Shown here in pieces: positions 26,873-34,345 of a stretch of 64,000 bases of DNA. Under the pieces are notes generated by a model. The model did no database searches. It had not been told where the DNA came from and was given only the letters and a program-made list of their open reading frames with translations. Made by a program: the position numbers and the translations under genes. Location: contig JBMORG010000025.1 of NCBI GenBank assembly GCA_049322355.1, forward strand, positions 91,601 through 155,600, given 5' to 3'. The DNA comes from 0-14-0-80-60-11 sp049322355. GTDB lineage: Bacteria; Desulfobacterota; Desulfobaccia; Desulfobaccales; 0-14-0-80-60-11. How positions within the stretch are numbered: the first letter of the stretch is position 1; each line of letters starts with the position of its first letter.

Positions 26873-27656
26873 GTGCGTTTTTCATAATCACCGCTCGGCC
26901 AACAAGCATCACTAGTGAGACTCCAATAACGATACCGATTATCGCCAGAAGATTCTTGAGCCAGATAATCCTTATCTGGCTGGTAAGATCTTTTTTTGTT
27001 TGTTCGGCCTGTTGCAACTCAATCCTAGTTCGGTCCTGTAGCTGACTGATTTTCGAAAAAATACCCTGAAGATTTCCTATTTGGTCCAACCTTAAGGCCT
27101 GTATCAATTCCAGACGCTCTTCTCGGGATTGCGGTCGCTTTTGCTCCCAATTTAAGGCCAATTCGTCTAGTTGCTCTGTCATGCTGATGCGGATCGAATA
27201 TATCTTGAGGTAGTGCTGTTGAAAAGCCCGTTCGAAATCATTACTGAACACGAATCCCTCGATATGGCCTTTTTCTGATGTGAGCCGCATAAGGCTTTCG
27301 CTGGTCCAATTAAGGACTTCTTGCTTGAGAGTGGGGTCAAGTGCCTGTGCTGTAGTGTTACGAGAAAGCTCTTGGATAAATACCCCTTCTGGCTGAAAGT
27401 TGGTTTGGTCTGCAAACCACCCAGATGCGAAGACATTAAGCATATCATTGAACTGCCGAATGGATGTGGCTTGATTGGCTAATTCTTGCGTTTGGCGGTC
27501 AACGGCGTTTTCCTCAGCGGGGGATTGGAAAAGAATATAACCGCTGCCCCCGATCAGACCTATGGTGAAAAGAAAGGAGAGCACCATAGAAATGATGTGG
27601 TCCGCAATTTTGTCGATAAAGCCGACTTTCTGCTGGCGTCGTCTACTTTTGTTCAT
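26865..27656 (-). CDS. Hypothetical two-helix membrane protein with coiled-coil middle
   Basis: About 263 residues from the ATG at 27656 (a longer reading from 27713 adds 19 unlikely residues). A basic N-terminus (MNKSRRRQQKV) precedes a membrane helix (MVLSFLFTIGLIGGSGYILF, about 24-43); residues 50-220 are hydrophilic, helical and rich in Gln/Glu/Leu (RIELQQAEQTKKDLTSQ); a second membrane helix (NLLAIIGIVIGVSLVMLVGR) lies near the end. The middle part is probably periplasmic. No family is recognised. Its stop codon touches the terminator of the candidate RNA. A protein of the same overall plan is encoded at 46891-47445. Confidence 0.65.
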   Translation of the reverse strand: MNKSRRRQQKVGFIDKIADHIISMVLSFLFTIGLIGGSGYILFQSPAEENAVDRQTQELANQATSIRQFNDMLNVFASGWFADQTNFQPEGVFIQELSRNTTAQALDPTLKQEVLNWTSESLMRLTSEKGHIEGFVFSNDFERAFQQHYLKIYSIRISMTEQLDELALNWEQKRPQSREERLELIQALRLDQIGNLQGIFSKISQLQDRTRIELQQAEQTKKDLTSQIRIIWLKNLLAIIGIVIGVSLVMLVGRAVIMKNAQK

Positions 27657-28160
27657 ACTGTGCCAATGATTTGATTGACAAAGTAGGCTCTCTTTGAGTG
27701 CCCCACTCCACAATAATTAGATCAATCCGCGTAAGATACGGGGATTAGGTTTCCTGTCCGTATAAGACGCCAATGCATCGTGTATTCCGATCCCCATAAT
27801 TCTTGAGATATCATTGTCTCCTTGATTGTCTCACGCCCATCAACCGGACTGGGCCACCACGTCCACACCTGACGACAGGCAAACGCCTTTTCCTTTGCAA
27901 CCGAGTTATGCGGTAACCTTGGCCACGGCAATCAAAAAATGGTTTTGTAGGCTTCTCTTCTTGAGTTTTCCCCCCGAAAGGTTTCCTCTTTTTGGGAGCC
28001 AACTTGTCTCGTGGGAGGCATAATAGCACAAGTTGAAATGAAAAAGGAATTTTGCGAAAGGGTGAGAGGGGGTATTCAATAAGTAGCGGTTATCTGGATA
28101 ATACCGCCCGAGTGGCGTTCTAAGGGCGATTTTGGGTAGTTGCAGGATTCAGCCTTTGCT

Positions 28161-28182
28161 GCACAGGCGGGACGCCTGTGCC
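28161..28182. repeat. Family D palindrome, copy 2
   Basis: GCACAGGCGGGACGCCTGTGCC, one base different from the copies at 12594 and 59571. Confidence 0.75.
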
Positions 28183-28198
28183 ACCAGGGTTAGCTTAT

Positions 28199-28215
28199 GG
28201 CGGGCAGTGCCCGCC
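28199..28215. repeat. Family E palindrome, copy 1
   Basis: GGCGGGCAGTGCCCGCC, followed by CTACA. Copies at 40566-40582, 57649-57665 and 59633-59649. Confidence 0.7.
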
Positions 28216-28262
28216 CTACAGGGCGCCGGCTAAAGCCTGCGGCTACCAAGAATTCTTCCCTT

Positions 28263-28386
28263 ATACCAAGTTGCGCTCAAAGAAGTAATTAGTAGGGGTG
28301 CACCCGCGTGTGCGCCCTCAATTAAGGGCGGACACATGGGTCCGCCCCTACAGAGTTAAATTACCTGTATGAGCGCAACTTGGTAT
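28263..28386. mobile_element. 124-bp MITE-like element with perfect 17-bp terminal inverted repeats (family B, copy 1)
   Basis: ATACCAAGTTGCGCTCA at 28263-28279 and its exact complement at 28370-28386 enclose a family C double palindrome. No coding capacity. The right end meets the stop codon of the PHP gene. Two diverged relatives lie at 49905-50042 and 50695-50826. Confidence 0.65.
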
Positions 28387-29039
28387 TACAGCTCCGCCAG
28401 GCGGCGGGCCAAGGCTTCAGCGTCGGCGAAAAGGGTCTGGACCGCGGCGTCCCGGAGGCCGGCGCCCTTGGCGATGCGTTCGGCCTGCTGCCGGGTGATG
28501 AGGTCCGAGGGGCTGTGGGAGTCGGTGTTGACCAGCAAGGAGGCCCCCACTTCCAAGGCCACCCGGGCCACGTGGCCGTTGGCCAGGCAGTGGCCTTTGC
28601 GGGCGGAGAGTTCCAGGAAAATGCCCCGCTCCCGGGCCAGGGCGGCTTCCTCCAGGGTGATGAGGCCGGGATGGGACAGGATGTCGATGTCGGCTTCGAT
28701 GGCAGCCCGATTGGTGCCGGGGGCCACCGGCTCCGCCAGGGTTTCGCCGTGGACGATGATGAGGGGCACCCCCAATGCCCGGGCCTGGGCGGTGAGCGGG
28801 GCAATGAGGGCCAGGGGCAGGTGGGTGAATTCCAGGCCGGGGATAAGTACCGGGTAGCCGCCCCGGTTGAGGCTCAAGGCCGCGCTTTTGAGGCGGGTGA
28901 AGACCACTTCGAAGTTGGAGGCATCCACGTGGTCGGTAATTCCCAGATAACGGTAGCCTTTGACTTGGGCCCGGCGCCATAACTCCGTCGGTAGCAGTTC
29001 CCCGTCACTGAAAAGGGTATGGGTATGGAGATCGATCAT
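28386..29039 (-). CDS. PHP-domain phosphoesterase (histidinol-phosphatase-like)
   Basis: 217 residues from the ATG at 29039; the protein starts MIDLHTHTLFSDGELLPTEL, the metal-binding HxH...D motif 1 of the PHP superfamily, so the longer upstream reading is not used. Further motifs: GITDHVDAS (motif 2), LIIVHGETL (motif 3), DILSHPG and LVNTDSHSPSDL with the last metal ligands. PHP proteins hydrolyse phosphoesters, as in histidinol phosphatase or 3',5'-nucleotide phosphatases; the substrate here is not shown. The stop codon coincides with the end of the element at 28263-28386. Confidence 0.9.
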   Translation of the reverse strand: MIDLHTHTLFSDGELLPTELWRRAQVKGYRYLGITDHVDASNFEVVFTRLKSAALSLNRGGYPVLIPGLEFTHLPLALIAPLTAQARALGVPLIIVHGETLAEPVAPGTNRAAIEADIDILSHPGLITLEEAALARERGIFLELSARKGHCLANGHVARVALEVGASLLVNTDSHSPSDLITRQQAERIAKGAGLRDAAVQTLFADAEALARRLAEL

Positions 29040-29249
29040 AAGAACCGTTTTTGGTTTTACGTTTTGGGTTTTTGGTAAAAGAAAAAAGAATAGTGTTTTA
29101 TACCATGTTCCAGAAGGGATAGCCAGAGGGAAGGATTGAATTAGCCCGCCACCTTGGCGGCTGGTCTGGAAATGAGGCAGGACCATATGATGGTCATGTC
29201 TCTTTCCATTTTACGAAAAACCAAAAACGAAAAGCGACAAACGATTTTC

Positions 29250-29747
29250 TTACATCTTATACTTGCCAAAATCTTCCGGGTCCAGGCCTTCCAGCACCTC
29301 GGTCCACTTCTTGGCGTCTTCGGTGGTGATAGCCTCTTTGGCGGAGAGATCCACCCGGCGGGCCTTTTGAATCACCACTTCCGCCACGAAGATGGGAGCC
29401 TTGGTGCGCAGGGCGATGGCGATGGCGTCGCTGGGACGGGCATCGATGCTGACCTCCCGGCCGTCCCGGAGGAGATAGATGAGGGCAAAGTAGGTATTGT
29501 CCCGCAGGTCGCAGACCTCCACCTTGGTTACCGAAGTTTCCATGAGTTCCATGATGTTTTTCAACAAATCATGGGTCATGGGGCGGGAGAACTTGATGTT
29601 CTCCAACTCGCTGGCAATAGCGGTGGCCTCCAACAACCCGATCCAGATGGGCACGGCCTTGTCCGAATCCACATCTTTCAGGATCATGATGGGGCTATTG
29701 GTGAAAGGGTCAATGGTCAAGCCGGAAACCGTCATTTCTCTTAACAT
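29250..29747 (-). CDS. DUF151 bifunctional-nuclease-family protein
   Basis: 165 residues of the BFN/DUF151 family (SGLTIDPFTNSPIMILKDVD, VPIWIGLLEATAIASELENI, DARPSDAIAIALRTKAPIFV). Family members have been reported to have nuclease activity in plants; the bacterial role is open. The ATG lies seven bases inside the end of miaB, with its GGGAGG ribosome site within the last miaB codons, so it is translated in coupling with miaB. Confidence 0.92.
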   Translation of the reverse strand: MLREMTVSGLTIDPFTNSPIMILKDVDSDKAVPIWIGLLEATAIASELENIKFSRPMTHDLLKNIMELMETSVTKVEVCDLRDNTYFALIYLLRDGREVSIDARPSDAIAIALRTKAPIFVAEVVIQKARRVDLSAKEAITTEDAKKWTEVLEGLDPEDFGKYKM

Positions 29748-31123
29748 GGTACCTCCCTGGGGAATGCCCTCAGATCCTCCTTCCTACGTTGACGAAGTGA
29801 ACGCAGACTACACAATCGGCCTTTTAAAGAATGGGGATGCGCCTCGGTTATAGTGACCGCAACGAGACATCCCATTAATTCCCGGGGTCCGACAAAGTTG
29901 ACAACCTGATTGGTCCGGAGCCGCCCGCACAACTCCTGGGGGGAGCGCTTGCTTTGGCCTTCCACCAGCACTTCCCGCTTCTGCCCCAGCAGGCGGGCAT
30001 GAGATTGGCGGGTGAGCTCATCTTGCAAAGTTTGCAGGCGCGCCAGGCGTTCGGTTTTGACATCCTCCGGCACCTGGTCGGAAAAAGATGCGGCCCGAGT
30101 TTGGGGGCGCGGGGAATACTTGAATGAAAAGGCCTGGTCGAAGCCGGCTGCCCTCATCAGGTCCAGGGTCTGGTCGAAGTCTGCCTCGGTCTCCCCCGGA
30201 AACCCCACGATGAGATCGGTGGTGATGGCAATATCCGGACAGGCTTGGCGCAACGCCATAATTTTTTCCAGATATTGCTCCCGGGTGTAACCCCGGTTCA
30301 TCTTCTTAAGAATCCGGTTAGCCCCGGATTGTACCGGCAGGTGTAAGTGCTCGCACAGAGACGGCAACTGACCGAAGGCGCTAATCAACTCCGGGGACAG
30401 GTCCCGGGGATGGGAGGTGGCGAAACGCAGGCGGTTCAGTCCCGGCAGCTCATCAAGACGCCGTAATAACTGGGGAAAGGTGACGGGCTCAGATAAGCCC
30501 CGGCCATAGGAATTAACGTTCTGGCCCAGGAGGGTCACTTCCTTGCCGCCAGCGGCGATAAAAGCGGTGACTTCGTCTATAATGGCCTGGGGCTCCCGGC
30601 TGCTTTCCCGGCCTCGCACGTAAGGGACCACACAAAAAGTGCAGAAGTTATCGCAGCCCCGCATGATGGTCACCATAGTCTGGACTTTTTCCGGAGACCA
30701 GTCCCGTTGGGGCAACTCGGAGATTTCCCGCTCCAGGGCCACATCCACCACCCGTTCACCCTGGGAAGCCCGGCGTACCAATTCCGGCAGCCGGTAGATA
30801 CCCTGGGTGCCGAACACCAGATTGAGGTGGGGGGCGAAGGCCAGGAGCCGCTCGCCTTCCTGCTGGGCCACGCAACCTCCCACGCCCAGGATGAGTTGGG
30901 GCCGCCGGCGCTTCAAGACCTTTAAGCTTCCCAGAAGGGACCGGACCTTCTCTTCGGATTTGCGGCGAATGGCGCAAGTGTTTATGAGGTAGAGATCAGC
31001 CTCCTCGGCATGGGGCGTCAGGGCATACTCCTGGCCCAAAACCTGGGCCATTAACTCAGAGTCGGCCACGTTCATCTGGCAGCCAAACGTCCGGATATAT
31101 AGTTTCCTTTGCGCCCTGACCAT
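29741..31123 (-). CDS. miaB: tRNA-2-methylthio-N6-dimethylallyladenosine synthase
   Basis: 460 residues. The N-terminal UPF0004 domain carries three cysteines for the auxiliary cluster (TFGCQMN near 14, LINTCAIR near 50, GVGGCVAQQ near 84). The radical-SAM cluster motif GCDNFCTFCVVP lies near 157-168, and a C-terminal TRAM domain binds tRNA (REVLVEGQSKRS...LCGRLRTNQVVNFVG). It adds the methylthio group to position 37 of tRNAs reading UNN codons. The DUF151 gene overlaps its end. Confidence 0.96.
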   Translation of the reverse strand: MVRAQRKLYIRTFGCQMNVADSELMAQVLGQEYALTPHAEEADLYLINTCAIRRKSEEKVRSLLGSLKVLKRRRPQLILGVGGCVAQQEGERLLAFAPHLNLVFGTQGIYRLPELVRRASQGERVVDVALEREISELPQRDWSPEKVQTMVTIMRGCDNFCTFCVVPYVRGRESSREPQAIIDEVTAFIAAGGKEVTLLGQNVNSYGRGLSEPVTFPQLLRRLDELPGLNRLRFATSHPRDLSPELISAFGQLPSLCEHLHLPVQSGANRILKKMNRGYTREQYLEKIMALRQACPDIAITTDLIVGFPGETEADFDQTLDLMRAAGFDQAFSFKYSPRPQTRAASFSDQVPEDVKTERLARLQTLQDELTRQSHARLLGQKREVLVEGQSKRSPQELCGRLRTNQVVNFVGPRELMGCLVAVTITEAHPHSLKGRLCSLRSLRQRRKEDLRAFPREVPC

Positions 31124-31335
31124 GTATTCTATTTATTAGAAACTCCCCCCCTTGTCAACTCCCACACCTCCGGCTCTGGACAGGTTATGGGTGTTAGGGT
31201 ACAATGCCTCTGGCACGAGGTCACTGGGTTCCCTCCTTGTCGCCATCAGCGAGGTGTTAACCGAAGATCCATGGTGTCCACCGATAACCCCGCTCCACGC
31301 CGGCATCCCTGCCGATTGACCTCTGGAAGTCAGGG

Positions 31336-32088
31336 GTGGCACAAATATCAACCCGGAGACGCACCGTGATTCCTGTGCGGGGGGCACCGGCCCAACATCG
31401 GTGGCCCTGGGTCACTCTGGGGCTCATCGCAGTTAATCTGGCAATTTTTCTCTATCAACTGCACATCGGCCCCCAGGCGGCCACAGATCTGTTTTACCAG
31501 AAAGGGGCAGTGGCCTCCAAGCTGAGCCGGCTCAAGGTCTTGAGCTTCAAGCAGTCCGTGGGTCTATTGCCTACCATGTTCAGTTCTCTCTTTTTACACG
31601 CCGGCTGGTTCCACCTCATCGGCAACATGTGGTTTCTCTGGGTCTTCGGAGAAGCTCTGGAGGACGACCTGGGGCACGGGCGGTTTCTGGGTTTCTTCAT
31701 GTTCTGCGGCTTCTTCGCCTGCATCTTTCACGTGTTGGCCGCCTCCAGCCTGGCAGCGCCCCTTATCGGCGCCAGCGGTGCCATTGCCGGGGTTTTGGGG
31801 GGGTACCTTATCCGGCTTCCCAAGTCGCCCATCTGCACCATAGTTTTCTGGCGTTTACGCCCGGAGACCGTTTATATTCCCGCTTTTGTTTGGCTGGGAC
31901 TGTGGCTGGCGCTGCAATTCTATGGTCTGCGCAATGGCGGCACGGTGGCCTGGATGGCCCACCTGGGTGGCTTTTTTATGGGCCTGCTTACAGTCAACCT
32001 GTTCACGCCGGTAAGCCCGGCAGCGGCCCCGGCCCCTGCCAAGGCCGCGCCCAAGAAGAAGGCGGCTGGCAAGGGTAAGAGGAAATGA
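31336..32088 (+). CDS. Rhomboid-family intramembrane serine protease
   Basis: 250 residues, six or more membrane helices. The conserved HAGWFHLIGNMWFLWVFGE (loop 1 and helix 2), the active-site serine in LIGASGAIAGVLGGY and the partner histidine in MAHLGGFFMGLL identify a catalytically complete rhomboid protease that cuts membrane helices. The C-terminus is a Lys/Ala tail (KAAPKKKAAGKGKRK). The start is uncertain: GTG at 31336 or GTG at 31366. A PAS-domain gene follows after 12 bases. Confidence 0.92.
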   Translation: MAQISTRRRTVIPVRGAPAQHRWPWVTLGLIAVNLAIFLYQLHIGPQAATDLFYQKGAVASKLSRLKVLSFKQSVGLLPTMFSSLFLHAGWFHLIGNMWFLWVFGEALEDDLGHGRFLGFFMFCGFFACIFHVLAASSLAAPLIGASGAIAGVLGGYLIRLPKSPICTIVFWRLRPETVYIPAFVWLGLWLALQFYGLRNGGTVAWMAHLGGFFMGLLTVNLFTPVSPAAAPAPAKAAPKKKAAGKGKRK

Positions 32089-32100
32089 GGAGGGAGGCGC

Positions 32101-32487
32101 GTGGAAGGAAGACAGGCTAAGGATGCCTTGGATGAACTGGTTACTCTGGCCATGGATTGCCTGGACGTGGGGGTGACCATATTCGACCCGCAAGGTATTC
32201 TGCTGTATTATAATAACTACGCCGCCAAGGTACTCGACCGGAAGCCTGAATATATCGGCGCGGATATCCACCTCCATCATAAGAAACCTGATACGAATCA
32301 GAAATTGGATTTCATGCTGCAAGAGTTCTCGAAAGGGCGGACGGAACCGTTTCATTATGAGGCGAACCCCTACAGCCAAGTTATTATCGTAACGCTGGCG
32401 CCCATCCGCAAATCCGGGACATTTGTGGGCTGCGTCCATTGCGTGCGGCTGAAACAGGCTGCCGGGCCGGAAAATGACCAGGGTTAA
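32101..32487 (+). CDS. Stand-alone PAS-domain protein
   Basis: 128 residues: a single PAS domain (DCLDVGVTIFDPQGILLYYN, residues 18-37, to about 118) with nothing attached. The stretch HHKKPDTNQKLDFMLQEFSKG corresponds to the His-containing helix seen in PAS domains of the DUF438/hemerythrin group, so a haem or other cofactor is possible (inference). The start GTG has a GAGGAGGGA site. It sits in a row with a rhomboid and a DUF296 gene; its partner kinase or regulator is not visible. Confidence 0.8.
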   Translation: MEGRQAKDALDELVTLAMDCLDVGVTIFDPQGILLYYNNYAAKVLDRKPEYIGADIHLHHKKPDTNQKLDFMLQEFSKGRTEPFHYEANPYSQVIIVTLAPIRKSGTFVGCVHCVRLKQAAGPENDQG

Positions 32488-32538
32488 GAGCAAACCACGC
32501 CATCAGGGTTCGAATTGGCGGTTATCTTGGGAGGGAGC

Positions 32539-32988
32539 ATGCGCTATACCGAAGGCAGGATGGGACGGGTCTTTGTTTTGAGATTGGAAGATGGAGAGCG
32601 TCTTAATGATACCCTGGAGGCCTTTGCCAGGGAGCAGAATCTGAGCCACGCCCTGGCCTTTTACCTGGGGGGCTCGGCCACAGGCAGCAAGGTGGTGGTG
32701 GGGCCAGATGCCGCCCGCACCGATGCCGTGGTGCCGCTCATACACACGCTCACCGGCTCCCAGGAGGTCCTGGCGGTGGGAACGCTCATCCCCGATGAGA
32801 CGGGGGCGCCGGTGCTCCACATGCACGCGGCCTCGGGCCGGGAAGGCCGGGCCACTGTGGGCTGCACCCGGGCCGGAGTGGACGTCTGGCTGGTGGGGGA
32901 GGTGGTGCTTTTGGAAATCGTCGGACCCACAGCCCGGCGCCGGAAAGACCCGGAGACCGGTTTTCAGTTGCTGACGGTTGGAAATTGA
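32539..32988 (+). CDS. DUF296/PPC-domain protein
   Basis: 149 residues from the ATG at 32539, chosen because GGGAGGGAGC directly precedes it. The protein is a single PPC/DUF296 domain (GRVFVLRLEDGERLNDTLEA, ALAFYLGGSATGSKVVVGP, LHMHAASGREG, VWLVGEVVLLEIVG). In plants this trimeric fold is attached to AT-hooks; in bacteria it is a small cytoplasmic protein of unknown function with a His cluster (HMH) that may bind metal. Confidence 0.88.
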   Translation: MRYTEGRMGRVFVLRLEDGERLNDTLEAFAREQNLSHALAFYLGGSATGSKVVVGPDAARTDAVVPLIHTLTGSQEVLAVGTLIPDETGAPVLHMHAASGREGRATVGCTRAGVDVWLVGEVVLLEIVGPTARRRKDPETGFQLLTVGN

Positions 32989-33041
32989 AGGTCTCTTTCC
33001 TATGTGGTTTTTTTGAGATAGCTTTGTACAGGCGGGGTCGT

Positions 33042-33358
33042 CTCCTTCCCCCGTGATGGGGGAGGGTTGGAGTGGGGGTGTTAGAATTATCTGACATTCC
33101 ATTGAATTGAATAGAGAAATCATTCCCCCTCCCCCCTTCCACCAGGGGTATAAGCGCTAACTTAAGACTATGCAGCTAATAACTTGTAAAGAATTACATT
33201 TTATTACCATTCTGAATGGCGTGAAGCGGAGTGAAGAATCTCGTTATCTTTCTGAAATAATAGAGATTCTTCGGTTCGCTCAGAATGACAAAAATCTCGT
33301 AACTTCTCATGCCCGGTCCTAAGTTAGCGCCCATGCCCACCAGGGGAGGCGGAGATTA
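33042..33358. repeat. Family A composite repeat, copy 3, interrupted by an insertion
   Basis: Left part 33042-33148 (CCTTCCCCCGTGATGGGGGAGGG and a second C-rich block) and right part 33337-33358 together rebuild the normal end of the repeat, which reads CCTCCCACCAGGGGAGGGG elsewhere. A 188-base element with flanking direct repeats splits it. Confidence 0.65.
33149..33336. mobile_element. MITE-like insertion with terminal inverted repeats and 10-bp flanking duplication
   Basis: GCGCTAACTTAAGAC at 33154-33168 is complementary to GTCCTAAGTTAGCGC at 33316-33330 (14 of 15). CCACCAGGGG occurs on both sides (33139-33148 and 33337-33346), as expected for a target-site duplication. The interior holds an inverted pair of GAAGAATCT/AGATTCTTC motifs and no gene. 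Confidence 0.6.
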
Positions 33359-33409
33359 TGCCCTCAGGTCGTTAAAATGTTCAAGTAATTTTGGTTCGGA
33401 GTGCCCCAT

Positions 33410-34243
33410 ATGCTAGACAAAATCGCCCAAATCGGGCGCCAAGCCGCGCTGGCTGCGGGCGCGGTGATGCGCTTGAACTATCAGAAACCCCATGAGATCA
33501 CGATGAAGGGGGCCATTGACCCGGTTACCGAGACCGACTACCAATGCCAGGAAATTATTATCGGCATGATCCGCCAGGCCTTCCCGGACCATGGCTTTTT
33601 GGCGGAGGAAAGCGTTGGGCAGCCACCGCCCTCGGCCGCCCAGGAAAGCCCTCACCCCGGTCTGGCCTGGGAAGCTGACCCGGCGCCATCCTGCCGCTGG
33701 ATCATCGACCCTTTGGACGGCACCGTCAACTTCGCCCACGGATTTCCGGGGTTTTGCGTGTCCATCGCGTTTGAAGCCGATGGCGTGACCGAATACGGCG
33801 TGATTTACGACCCCTTGAGGGATGAGCTTTTCGAAGCAACCAGAGTGAAGGGGGCCTTTCTTAACGCCCGGCCCATCCGGGTTTCCGAAACCGCCCGGAT
33901 GGAGCGGGCCCTCATTGCCACGGGTTTTCCCTATGACATCCGGGAGCGGATACCCGAGACCACGTCCCGCATGGGCCGGATGCTGGCCGCGTCCCAGGGG
34001 GTGCGCCGGGTGGGGTCCGCGGCCCTGGACTTGGGTTACGTGGCCTGCGGCCGCCTGGAGGGCTTCTATGAGGAGAACCTGAAACCCTGGGACACCGCCG
34101 CAGGGGTGATTATCGTAACAGAAGCGGGAGGGAAGATCAGTACCTTCGATGGCAAAGAATATGACATCTACTCTCCCAATATCCTGGCCAGCAACGGGAT
34201 GCTGCATAATGAACTCCTTGAATGCCTGGCATTGCCGGATTAA
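33410..34243 (+). CDS. Inositol monophosphatase family protein
   Basis: 277 residues from the ATG at 33410, which has a GGAG site at the right spacing. The metal-binding motifs of the family are present: FLAEES (Glu), WIIDPLDGTVNFAHGFPGFC (Asp-Pro-Leu-Asp-Gly-Thr) and LKPWDTAAGVIIVTEAGG (Asp). These Mg-dependent enzymes hydrolyse inositol phosphates; some members instead act on fructose bisphosphate or 3'-phosphoadenosine phosphate, so the substrate stays open. It begins just after the interrupted repeat. Confidence 0.93.
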   Translation: MLDKIAQIGRQAALAAGAVMRLNYQKPHEITMKGAIDPVTETDYQCQEIIIGMIRQAFPDHGFLAEESVGQPPPSAAQESPHPGLAWEADPAPSCRWIIDPLDGTVNFAHGFPGFCVSIAFEADGVTEYGVIYDPLRDELFEATRVKGAFLNARPIRVSETARMERALIATGFPYDIRERIPETTSRMGRMLAASQGVRRVGSAALDLGYVACGRLEGFYEENLKPWDTAAGVIIVTEAGGKISTFDGKEYDIYSPNILASNGMLHNELLECLALPD

Positions 34244-34345
34244 TAGAATTTTCCAAACGTATTGACATGGGGATATATCTATGGATTAATAAATTTACAA
34301 GGAAAAGTAACAATCCCAGGCTTTCTGCTTCTGGGAGGCCCGATA

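Larger units (their letters stand above)
27657..28385. other. Gene-free region with nested repeats
   Basis: About 730 bases. The first 400 bases hold no recognisable gene or repeat. Further on come a family D palindrome (28161-28182), a GGCGGGCAGTGCCCGCC palindrome (28199-28215) and a 124-base inverted-repeat element (28263-28386) that contains a family C double palindrome. Confidence 0.6.

Noticed and set aside
32500..32530. tRNA-like GGTTCGAAT word
   Set aside because: Only about 50 bases lie between the PAS and DUF296 genes, and no acceptor or anticodon stem can be built around it.
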